From: Magnetaquiglobus sp039908105
GTDB lineage: Bacteria; Pseudomonadota; Magnetococcia; Magnetococcales; Magnetaquicoccaceae
Length of the DNA: 35,097 nt
Direction: 5' to 3'
Assembly: GCA_039908105.1 (NCBI GenBank)
Contig: JAMOBI010000077.1
Span: forward strand, 1 to 35,097
The notes beneath the pieces were generated by a model. It searched no databases. It had not been told where the DNA came from and worked only from the letters and a program-made list of their open reading frames with translations. Both the position numbers and the translations under genes were made by a program. Positions 26,169-33,841 of this stretch are shown here, piece after piece. Each line of letters opens with the position of its first letter. Position 1 is the first letter of the stretch.

Positions 26169-27949
26169 TGGGTTTATCCGGTTTTCTGGAAAAATACCTC
26201 TATGTGATGCGTGGTCAAGAGTGGAAACTCGCCACACTCATTGCAATGTATTTGTTGATGGCATTCCTGGACATCATGGGAATCGGCCTGGTCGGTCCAT
26301 TTGTCGGAACGGTGGTCAATCCGACGCTGGTCGAAAAGATCACCCTGGTCCGGTGGATATTTGCGCAATTGAACATGCAGCCTGGCTCACTGAACGCGGT
26401 GCTGGTAATCGGTGGATTTCTGATCATCTTGTTCATCTTGAAATTTCTGATCGCTGTCAGCATCCAGTTCCGGGTCTATCGATTCAGTTTCCATTTTCGT
26501 GCCGAACTGATTGAACGCTTGATGCGCGCGTACCTCCATATGCCTTATCGTTTTTTTCTCGAAAGAAACAGCGCCTCCATCGTACAAGCGATTGTGAATC
26601 ACACCAAAGTCATGGTTGATGATCTTCTATTACCTTCATTAAGAATATGTTCAGATTCAATAACCATAATCATTATTTTTAGCTTTTTGTGCTGGATCAG
26701 TGTGACCGCAGTGGCATCGCTCGGATGTATGCTCGTCATCGCTGCGCTCATCTATATTCGCTTCGTACGCCCACGCGTCATACAAGCTGGACAAATATCG
26801 GCACAAGAGAACGAACTGGTGATCCGCGGTGTCAATGAAGGAATCGGCGGAATCAAAGAAATCAAGGTGTTACGTGTCGAGTCATTCATGACCGACACCG
26901 TTACCAGGGCGGCCCATAATACGGCACGAGCGCATGCCCGATTCTATACGATGCTTCAAGCCCCGCGCAGCATGATGGAGGTGGTTCTGATTTTGTTCGT
27001 GGTACTCTTTTCGCTCTTGGCGATTGGCATGGGAGAAGCCGGGGAGAGCCTGATGCCGATTTTGGCCACCTTCGGTGTCGCCAGTTTGCGGATTCTGCCC
27101 TCGGCGATCTCCGCGAGCGCCTCGATTGCCAGCATGAGCTACTCGTCACATGCCTTGATCAGTCTGTATGAGGATCTGCGCAGCGTGGAAAGCACTTCAA
27201 CCCGAACCATTCCGTCACAACCCGTCCCGACACGCACCGATTTTGAACCATTCCGTTCCCTGGAGATCCAGGATCTTTCCTATGCCTATCCGGGCGCCTC
27301 GAGAAAGGCGATCGATGGCATTTCACTGCGCATCACCAAAGGGCAATCCGTGGGTCTGATCGGTGAATCCGGGGCCGGCAAGACGACGCTGATCGACATT
27401 CTGTTGGGATTGCATCCGTTCGATTCCGGACGGATGCGGATCAATGATCAGGATATCGAGACATTTGCTTGGCCACGCTGGCTGGATCAGGTAGCCTACA
27501 TTCCGCAATCTCCATTTCTGGCGGATGACACCTTGGCCAGAAACGTCGCCTTTGGCGTTTCCGACGCTTTGGTGGACCCGAAGCGCCTGGATGACGCGAT
27601 CCGGGCTGCGCAACTCGAAACCCTGCTGACGCGACTTGCCAATGGATATGCCACCGTACTCGGGGATCGCGGCATCCGGCTCTCTGGCGGTGAGAGACAA
27701 CGCATCGCCCTGGCACGAGCATTCTACCATAACCGTGACGTCTTCATTTTCGACGAGGCGACTTCGGCGTTGGACATGGAGACCGAAAGACAAGTGATCG
27801 AAGTAATCAATCAGCTGCATGGAGAAAAAACTCTAATCGTTATTGCGCACCGATTGGCGACCGTCCAGGCATGTGATGTCATCTATCGCATGCGGGATGG
27901 CAAGGTCGTGGCATCCGGCACGTTCGCAGAGGTGGTTAATGGTGAATAA
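26168..27949 (+). CDS. ABC transporter, fused permease and ATPase (flippase/exporter type)
   Basis: The protein of about 593 residues has an N-terminal membrane domain (about 1-330, roughly six helices) and a C-terminal ATPase: Walker A GESGAGKTT at 399-407, Q-loop YIPQSPFL, signature LSGGERQ at 505-511, Walker B with Asp529-Glu530, and H-loop His561. The half-transporter layout and cluster context resemble MsbA/PglK lipid-linked sugar flippases. Two adjacent ATGs are possible: 26165 (overlapping the pgl stop as ATGA) or 26168, which I prefer because GAGG lies seven bases before it. DNA around 26620-26700 is markedly AT-rich relative to the window, a possible sign of transfer. The exact cargo is unknown. 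Confidence 0.87.
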   Translation: MGLSGFLEKYLYVMRGQEWKLATLIAMYLLMAFLDIMGIGLVGPFVGTVVNPTLVEKITLVRWIFAQLNMQPGSLNAVLVIGGFLIILFILKFLIAVSIQFRVYRFSFHFRAELIERLMRAYLHMPYRFFLERNSASIVQAIVNHTKVMVDDLLLPSLRICSDSITIIIIFSFLCWISVTAVASLGCMLVIAALIYIRFVRPRVIQAGQISAQENELVIRGVNEGIGGIKEIKVLRVESFMTDTVTRAAHNTARAHARFYTMLQAPRSMMEVVLILFVVLFSLLAIGMGEAGESLMPILATFGVASLRILPSAISASASIASMSYSSHALISLYEDLRSVESTSTRTIPSQPVPTRTDFEPFRSLEIQDLSYAYPGASRKAIDGISLRITKGQSVGLIGESGAGKTTLIDILLGLHPFDSGRMRINDQDIETFAWPRWLDQVAYIPQSPFLADDTLARNVAFGVSDALVDPKRLDDAIRAAQLETLLTRLANGYATVLGDRGIRLSGGERQRIALARAFYHNRDVFIFDEATSALDMETERQVIEVINQLHGEKTLIVIAHRLATVQACDVIYRMRDGKVVASGTFAEVVNGE

Positions 27950-28709
27950 ACAACTGAAAACCAAGCTCGCAGGTGGAATGACGACCATTGGTTCCTGGAT
28001 CACGCTTGGCCACCCGGCCATTGCGGAAATTCTGGCACGGGCTGGCTTCGATTGGCTGGTGGTCGATCTCGAACACAGCGTGATTCCGATCGATATGGCC
28101 GGTGATTTGATCCGCATCATTGATCTGTGTGGCGTATCCCCTCTGGTTCGCCTGACCTCAAACCATCCGGATCAGATCAAGCGCGTCATGGATGCGGGTG
28201 CACACGGCATCGTGGTACCGATGGTCAACTCGCGCTCCGATGCCGAACGGGCCGTTCAGGCCGTACGCTACGCACCCGAGGGCATTCGCGGCGTGGGATT
28301 GGCCCGCGCGCAAGGGTATGGAGTGCGTTTCGCCGAATATCTGGAGTGGCAGAGGCGTGGCATCACGGTGATCGTGCAGATCGAGCATCGTTTAGCCCTT
28401 GATCATCTGGAGGAGATCCTGACAGTTCCCGGCATCGACGGTTTCATCATCGGTCCGTATGATCTCTCCTGCTCCATGGGCATGCCAGGAGATTTCGACC
28501 ACCCGGAAGTGATCGCGGCGATGGAACACATTCTCACCACTGGCAAGCGCCTCGGTGTGCCAGCCGGTGTTCACATCGTCGAACCCGACCTCGGACGACT
28601 CGCCCAGTCGATCGATCAGGGGTATCGTTTCATCGCCTACAGCGTTGATATCCGACTGTTGGATGTCGGTGCGCGTCAGGGAATTCAATGTGCCAAGGAG
28701 TTGCTGTGA
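27939..28709 (+). CDS. HpcH/HpaI-family class II pyruvate aldolase
   Basis: Members of this family reversibly join pyruvate to an aldehyde, using a divalent metal, to give 2-keto-3-deoxy (or 4-hydroxy-2-keto) acids. The 256-residue protein keeps the catalytic set: His46 (DLEHS), Arg71 (LVRL), metal ligands Glu149 (VQIEH) and Asp175 (GPYDLS), close to HpaI numbering. GAGG lies seven bases before the ATG, which overlaps the ABC transporter's end by 11 nt. Its place directly before a KdsB-like CMP-sugar synthetase suggests that it makes, or breaks, a 2-keto-3-deoxy sugar acid. True substrate unknown. Confidence 0.88.
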   Translation: MVNKQLKTKLAGGMTTIGSWITLGHPAIAEILARAGFDWLVVDLEHSVIPIDMAGDLIRIIDLCGVSPLVRLTSNHPDQIKRVMDAGAHGIVVPMVNSRSDAERAVQAVRYAPEGIRGVGLARAQGYGVRFAEYLEWQRRGITVIVQIEHRLALDHLEEILTVPGIDGFIIGPYDLSCSMGMPGDFDHPEVIAAMEHILTTGKRLGVPAGVHIVEPDLGRLAQSIDQGYRFIAYSVDIRLLDVGARQGIQCAKELL

Positions 28710-29479
28710 TGAAGGCCATCGCCATTCTGCCCGCCCGCATGGGTGCCAGCCGTTTCCCCGGAAAACCGTTGCATCCGATCCTGGGAATCCCACTGATTGG
28801 TCACTGTTACTACCGGACCCGGATGGTGCCAGGTCTGGCTGCGACGTATGTTGCCACATGTGACCAGGAGATCGCCGATTACGTTTCCCATATCGGTGGC
28901 ACAGCGGTGATGACCTCCATCCAGCACAACCGGGCCTCGGATCGCACGGCCGAAGCGCTGCTCAAGATCGAAGCTCAGAGTGGTGAGCCGGTTGATGTCG
29001 TGATCATGGTACAGGGTGATGAACCCCTCATTCTGCCAGAGACGATTGGCGAGACGTTGGGCCATTTTTCCGATCCGTCGGTAGAGATTGTCAACATCAT
29101 GTCGCGACTTGCAACCCGCGAACAATTTGAGGACAAAAACAATGTCAAGGTGGTGGTGAACCACCTGGGGGATGCCCTGTATTTTTCGCGCGAACCGATT
29201 CCTTCGCCCTGGAAAGGGGTGGAGGGGGTGCCGATGTATCAGCAGGTCGGCGTGATCGCTTTTCGACACGATGCCTTGTTACGTTTCAACAATATGCCGG
29301 AGTCCACACTCGAAAAGATCGAATCCGTGGATATGAATCGGGTGCTCGAGAGTGGCGGTCGGATCCGCATGGTACTGACCGAGGCGGTCACAATTGGCGT
29401 CGACACCCCCGGTGAAGCGGAAGAAGTGGGTCGGTTGTTGGCCAATGATCCCGTTTACGCCCGGTATGCACCGCGATGA
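28709..29479 (+). CDS. KdsB-like CMP-sugar synthetase (3-deoxy-manno-octulosonate cytidylyltransferase family)
   Basis: Family members activate Kdo or related ulosonic acids with CTP. The 256-residue protein has the nucleotide-binding ILPARMGASRFPGKPL at residues 6-21, VQGDEPLI and the C-terminal GVDTPGEAEEV. It diverges from housekeeping KdsB: the usual HxSGTxR segment is NRASDRTAEAL and the substrate loop reads EKIESVDMNRVLESGG. A specialised acceptor sugar is therefore likely. AAGGAG lies eight bases before the ATG, and TGATG overlaps the aldolase stop, coupling the two enzymes. Confidence 0.87.
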   Translation: MKAIAILPARMGASRFPGKPLHPILGIPLIGHCYYRTRMVPGLAATYVATCDQEIADYVSHIGGTAVMTSIQHNRASDRTAEALLKIEAQSGEPVDVVIMVQGDEPLILPETIGETLGHFSDPSVEIVNIMSRLATREQFEDKNNVKVVVNHLGDALYFSREPIPSPWKGVEGVPMYQQVGVIAFRHDALLRFNNMPESTLEKIESVDMNRVLESGGRIRMVLTEAVTIGVDTPGEAEEVGRLLANDPVYARYAPR

Positions 29480-30462
29480 AAGAACACGACATCCGCCCTG
29501 AAGCGCTGCTCGATCGTTATCTGGCCTTGAGCGCTCAGGATGCCGAACGCTGTTTTGCGTCGTCGCCTCGCGAACCTTTGAATTGCGTGGCCTGCGGTTC
29601 AGACAGCGTGCAGCCGCAATTCGTCAAGAACGGATTTGCCTATTCGGGCTGTGAGGCATGTGGAACTTTGTTTCAAGCGCCCCGTCCCCCGCTGTCGGCT
29701 TTTGAGGCCTTCTATCGGGACTCGGAATCGGGACGATTCTGGGCTGAAGTATTTTTTCCAACGGTCGCGGAGGCGCGACGGGAGCGCATCATCCGACCGC
29801 GTGCGGAACGTTTGGCGAACATGTGCGCCGATTTGGCCGTACCAGTCGAAAATTTGATCGATGTGGGCGCTGGATATGGTATCCTGTTAGATGAGTGGCG
29901 CAAACGGGCTCCCGAGACGCGACTGGTGGCCATCGAACCCTCCTCGGCCCTGGCTGCGGAGTGCCGCGCCAAGGGGTTTGAGGTCGTGGAGGCGATCGCC
30001 GAGCAGGTGACCGGTTATCAATCATTTGCCGATCTGACCGTCTGCTTCGAGGTGCTCGAGCATGTTTTCGACCCTCTGTCTTTCATCCGGACTCTGGCAG
30101 AACTGACACGTCCGGGCGGTTATGTTTTTGTGAGTACGTTGGGAGTGGACGGTTTTGATATCCAGATCCTGTGGGAGCGTTCCAACAGCATCTTCCCGCC
30201 GCATCACATCAATTTTTTGTCGCGGCGCGGATTTCGACAACTGTTCGAGCGGGCCGGACTGGAGATCGTCAGTCTGACCACACCGGGCGTGCTCGATGTA
30301 GATATCGTTCGCAACGCCGTACGGCGAGATCCTTCCCTGCTCAAAGGACAGCGATTCATCCGGAGTCTGCTTGCCGATGAAACGATCTCCACTGCTTTCC
30401 AAGAATTCCTGATTCATCAGGGTCTGAGCTCCCACACATGGGTGCTGGCCAAAAAATCGTGA
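29476..30462 (+). CDS. Zinc-ribbon class I SAM-dependent methyltransferase
   Basis: The 328-residue protein begins with a zinc-ribbon-like motif, Cys37-x-x-Cys40 and Cys59-x-x-Cys62, followed by a Rossmann methyltransferase domain with the SAM loop IDVGAGYGILL (128-138), an acidic end of strand 2 in VAIEPS, and CFEVLEHVFDP. This arrangement is seen in sugar-modifying C- or O-methyltransferases of surface-polysaccharide clusters. The ATG overlaps the synthetase stop as ATGA. Substrate unknown; the context suggests a sugar intermediate or glycan. Confidence 0.8.
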   Translation: MKEHDIRPEALLDRYLALSAQDAERCFASSPREPLNCVACGSDSVQPQFVKNGFAYSGCEACGTLFQAPRPPLSAFEAFYRDSESGRFWAEVFFPTVAEARRERIIRPRAERLANMCADLAVPVENLIDVGAGYGILLDEWRKRAPETRLVAIEPSSALAAECRAKGFEVVEAIAEQVTGYQSFADLTVCFEVLEHVFDPLSFIRTLAELTRPGGYVFVSTLGVDGFDIQILWERSNSIFPPHHINFLSRRGFRQLFERAGLEIVSLTTPGVLDVDIVRNAVRRDPSLLKGQRFIRSLLADETISTAFQEFLIHQGLSSHTWVLAKKS

Positions 30463-30473
30463 AAGGGTCTGTC

Positions 30474-31529
30474 ATGGCGGAATTGTCTGTCGGCATCGCC
30501 GGATATGGGGTTGTAGGAAAACGGCGACGCGCCTGTATTGATCGTACACCCGGCATGCAGGTCGTCGCCGTGTGTGATCGCAATTTTCCGGATCAAGGAT
30601 TTATGGAGGATGGTATCCGCCATTATCGCGACCACCAGAGCCTGCTCAAAGAGAAACTGGATGTCCTGATCGTCTGCCTGACCAACGAGATTGCTCCAGA
30701 TGTGACGATTGCCGGACTCGAGCGGGGTCTGCACGTTTTTTGTGAAAAGCCGCCTGGGAGAAATCTGGAGGATATCGCGCGCGTCATCACCGTCGCACGT
30801 CGTCATTCAGAGAAGAAACTCATGTATGGTTTCAACCATCGTTATCACGATTCGGTTCGCGACGCCCTGAAACTCATTCGCTCGGGCGAGTTGGGTCGCA
30901 TCATCCACATGCGCGGAGTCTATGGCAAGTCGAAGTTGATCACCTTCAACCAACCGGATTGGCGCACCAAACGGGAGATTGCCGGAGGTGGTGTATTGCT
31001 GGATCAAGGGATCCACATGGTGGATCTGATGCGTCTGTTCGCGGGTGAATTCGTCGAGGTATCCAGCATCATTTCCAACCGCCACTGGGGATACGATGTC
31101 GAAGACAACGCCTATGCGCTCATGCGCACCGCGGATGGTGTGGTCGCCATGCTCAACTCTTCGGCAACGCAGTGGCGGCATCGGTTTCATCTCGACATCA
31201 ACCTCGAATTGGGTAGCATCATCCTGGGGGGGATCCTGTCGGGATCCAAAAGTTACGGCGCGGAGACCCTGACGGTTGTGACCGCAAATCCGGATCACGA
31301 TAGCGGGGATCCGAAAGAGCAGTTGACCCGATACAACCGGGATCCCTCCTGGGATGAGGAGATGCTGGCCTTTGCACGGGCGATTCGGGATAACGCACCG
31401 ATCGAAAATGGCACGGTCGAAGATGCGTTTAACACCATGAAGCTGGTCTACAAGATCTATCACGCCGATCCGATCTGGAGAAAGATGTATGCCATCCCAG
31501 ATCCGGAAGGCATTACTTTTGTAGAGTGA
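30474..31529 (+). CDS. Gfo/Idh/MocA-family NAD(P)-dependent sugar oxidoreductase
   Basis: The 351-residue protein has the N-terminal Rossmann fold (VGIAGYGVVGKRRRA), the family's catalytic-lysine motif CEKPPGR, and the C-terminal half-barrel with GGGVLLDQGIHMVDLMRLF, where Asp and His assist catalysis. Such enzymes oxidise or reduce sugar or cyclitol carbonyls. AAAGGG lies six bases before the ATG at 30474; an upstream in-frame GTG (30459) overlaps the methyltransferase stop but lacks a ribosome binding site. Inositol-type or nucleotide-sugar substrates are both possible. Confidence 0.87.
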   Translation: MAELSVGIAGYGVVGKRRRACIDRTPGMQVVAVCDRNFPDQGFMEDGIRHYRDHQSLLKEKLDVLIVCLTNEIAPDVTIAGLERGLHVFCEKPPGRNLEDIARVITVARRHSEKKLMYGFNHRYHDSVRDALKLIRSGELGRIIHMRGVYGKSKLITFNQPDWRTKREIAGGGVLLDQGIHMVDLMRLFAGEFVEVSSIISNRHWGYDVEDNAYALMRTADGVVAMLNSSATQWRHRFHLDINLELGSIILGGILSGSKSYGAETLTVVTANPDHDSGDPKEQLTRYNRDPSWDEEMLAFARAIRDNAPIENGTVEDAFNTMKLVYKIYHADPIWRKMYAIPDPEGITFVE

Positions 31530-31537
31530 ATCCAGGT

Positions 31538-32058
31538 ATGAACCATATCGAGAGCATGTACGATCCGGATCCAGCCGCGTTCGCGCGCTCCTACATCGAC
31601 TATCTGTGCGCGGTGTTGCGGCGTATCGATCCCTTACCGCGCGCGAGCAGGGAGCCACGGTATTTTTCATGGGCAATGGCGGTAGTGCTGCCACGGCCAG
31701 CCATTTTGCCAACGATCTGTCGATCGGCACCAATTCGTATCACAAACCGATGCGGGCGCTCGCCATCACCGACAACCAGGCCGTCATCACCGCGATTGCC
31801 AATGATTTTGGCTACCTTGGCATCTCGGCTTCGGGCAACTCCCCGAATCTGCTGCGCGCCTTTGAAGCCGCCAGGGAGATGGGGATCAAGACCATTGCGC
31901 TTACCGCCTTTGATGGCGGACAGATGAAATCCATGGCCGACGAAGGGATTCATGTCCCCACGGATCCGAAAGAGTACGGTCCGGCAGAAGATGCCCACAT
32001 GGTGCTCGATCATCTGGTCGGCGCCTACCTGATCCAGAGGATCAAGCGAGGTGGTTGA
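31538..32058 (+). pseudogene. SIS-domain phosphosugar isomerase (GmhA-like), frameshifted and shortened
   Basis: Related enzymes isomerise sedoheptulose 7-phosphate or similar sugars. The 5' segment (from ATG 31538; MNHIESMYDPDPAAFARSYIDYLCAVLRRID) is in one frame, and the conserved core LTAREQGATVFFMGNGGSAATASHFANDL is in another, the switch lying near 31621-31640. About ten or more residues expected between them are absent. A second loss follows: AIANDFGY runs directly into LGISASGNSPN, whereas homologues have about 20 residues between these motifs; this one keeps the frame. The rest (IALTAFDGG, HVPTD, EDAHMVLDHLVGAYL) is intact to the TGA at 32056-32058. An in-frame GTG at 31526 is an alternative start. 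As read, the product should be inactive. A sequencing or assembly fault is a real alternative. Confidence 0.8.
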
Positions 32059-32778
32059 GTGACCAACACCCTGGCTGACAAGAGAGTGATCGTGACAGGA
32101 GCCAGCCGTGGAATCGGTTTGGCGATCACACGAGCATTCACGGCACTCGGTGCCTATGTGATCGGAACCCGGACCCACGCCTCTGATGAAAGCGAGGCGT
32201 GCGCAGAATGGATCGTCGCCGATTTCACGGATCCTGCGCAGATCAGGACGTGCGCCCAAGCCGTACGCGCCTGTGAACCGGACATTTTGATCAACAATGC
32301 GGGCATCAACAAAATTGCGTCGTTCGTTGAAATCGATCCGAACGATTTTCTGCTGCTGCAACAGGTCAATGTTTATGCCCCATTTCTGTTGTGTCAGGCG
32401 GTGATTCCAGCGATGAAACGACGTCAATGGGGGCGGATCGTCAACATCTCCTCGATTTGGGGGAAAATTGGCAAAGAGTACCGCGCACCTTACGCGGCCT
32501 CGAAATTCGCACTGGATGGGATGACCCTGGCTCTGGCCGCCGAACACGCCCAGGACGGTATTCTCGCCAACTGCGTGGCTCCAGGGTTCACCGACACGGA
32601 GTTGACCCGGCGTATTCTCGGCAACGACGGGATCGACAAGCTGGCAGCGATGGTACCGATGCGCCGGATGGCCTCAGTCGAGGAGATCGCACGCTTCGTG
32701 ACCTGGCTGGGCGGTCCTGAGAACAGCTACATCACCGGTCAGAACATCGCGATCGATGGAGGTTTCACCCGTGTTTGA
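32059..32778 (+). CDS. Short-chain dehydrogenase/reductase (SDR)
   Basis: The 239-residue protein is a classical SDR: cofactor motif TGASRGIG at 13-20, NNAG at 79-82, catalytic serine in NISSIWG (131/132) and Tyr145-x-x-x-Lys149 in YAASK, ending NIAIDGGFTRV. It resembles 3-oxoacyl-ACP reductase-like SDRs found in sugar clusters, so a sugar or cyclitol ketone is the likely substrate here. The GTG start directly follows the isomerase stop and is preceded by GAGG. The C-terminus overlaps the next gene by 8 nt. Confidence 0.88.
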   Translation: MTNTLADKRVIVTGASRGIGLAITRAFTALGAYVIGTRTHASDESEACAEWIVADFTDPAQIRTCAQAVRACEPDILINNAGINKIASFVEIDPNDFLLLQQVNVYAPFLLCQAVIPAMKRRQWGRIVNISSIWGKIGKEYRAPYAASKFALDGMTLALAAEHAQDGILANCVAPGFTDTELTRRILGNDGIDKLAAMVPMRRMASVEEIARFVTWLGGPENSYITGQNIAIDGGFTRV

Positions 32779-33841
32779 ACCCATGAGAATTCAATCCCAT
32801 ACCGGCCCCTATCAGGTGGAGTTCGCCACGGATCTCCTGGAACGGGTCGAAGAACTTCAGCTGGGGACACCTCACTTCCTGATCGACGCCACGATCGCCC
32901 GACTCTACGCCAAACCTCTGGAACGGCTATTGAGCGACCCGCGCACGATCCTCATCGAGGCCAATGAAGAGAACAAGTCCATCGATCGGATCATCCCGGT
33001 AATCGAGCGACTGGTGGCCAACTCGATCCGTCGTGATCACCATTTGCTGGCGATCGGCGGTGGCGTAATCCAGGATATTGCCTGTTTCATTGCCAGCACC
33101 CTGTTGCGAGGGATCGAGTGGCGTTTTGTGCCGACGACCCTGCTGGCCCAGGCCGATTCCTGCATTGGCTCCAAGAGTTCGATCAATCTGGGCCGTGTGA
33201 AGAACATTCTGGGAACCTTCAATCCGCCGCGTCACATCTGGATCTGTCCGACTTTTCTCGATACCTTGGACGAGAAGGAGATCCATTCCGGCATTGGTGA
33301 AATCATCAAAGTGCATGCCATTGCCGGTCCTGAGACCTTTGTCAAACTGGGTCCGGATTTCGAACGGATGATGCGTGACCGACCATGGCTGCTCACTTGT
33401 ATTCGCGAGGCATTACGGATCAAGCAAGGTTATATCGAACGCGATGAGTTTGACCGTAACGAACGATTGGTATTCAATTACGGACACAGCTTCGGCCATG
33501 CGATCGAAACCGCGAGCCGATTTGCGATTCCGCATGGCGTGGCGGTGACCATGGGCATGGACCTGGCGAATCGTATCGCTGTTCTGCGCGGATTGGCTCC
33601 TGAAAGCGCTTACCAGCGCATGCACGGTGCGTTGCATTGGAATTATCGGGCGTTTCTGGAGGTTCCCATTCAGGTAGATCCTCTGTTATCCGCCCTGATG
33701 AAGGATAAAAAAAACACGGCCACGAATCTCATGCTGATTCTGCCCGTGGGTGATGAAGCCAGAATCAGTCGCATGGCGGTTACACCAGACGCAACATTCC
33801 GGGAGCAGTGCGAACAGACCTTGAAGGAGATGAGAGGATGA
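32771..33841 (+). CDS. 3-Dehydroquinate-synthase-like sugar phosphate cyclase
   Basis: The 356-residue protein belongs to the dehydroquinate synthase superfamily, which includes enzymes cyclising sedoheptulose 7-phosphate or 2-deoxy sugars. Catalytic positions are kept: Asp102 (GGGVIQD), Lys135 and Lys144 (GSKSSINLGRVKN), zinc ligands Glu177, His239 and His255, Lys180, and Asn236/His243 in FNYGHSFGHAIE. The SKSSINLG segment differs from the GGKTAVDHP-like loop of housekeeping AroB, pointing to a changed substrate. I choose GTG at 32771 because GGAGG lies eight bases before it; the ATG at 32783 has no ribosome binding site. Its company (oxidoreductases, aldolase, CMP-sugar synthetase) suggests surface-sugar or cyclitol synthesis rather than the shikimate pathway. 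Confidence 0.87.
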   Translation: MFEPMRIQSHTGPYQVEFATDLLERVEELQLGTPHFLIDATIARLYAKPLERLLSDPRTILIEANEENKSIDRIIPVIERLVANSIRRDHHLLAIGGGVIQDIACFIASTLLRGIEWRFVPTTLLAQADSCIGSKSSINLGRVKNILGTFNPPRHIWICPTFLDTLDEKEIHSGIGEIIKVHAIAGPETFVKLGPDFERMMRDRPWLLTCIREALRIKQGYIERDEFDRNERLVFNYGHSFGHAIETASRFAIPHGVAVTMGMDLANRIAVLRGLAPESAYQRMHGALHWNYRAFLEVPIQVDPLLSALMKDKKNTATNLMLILPVGDEARISRMAVTPDATFREQCEQTLKEMRG

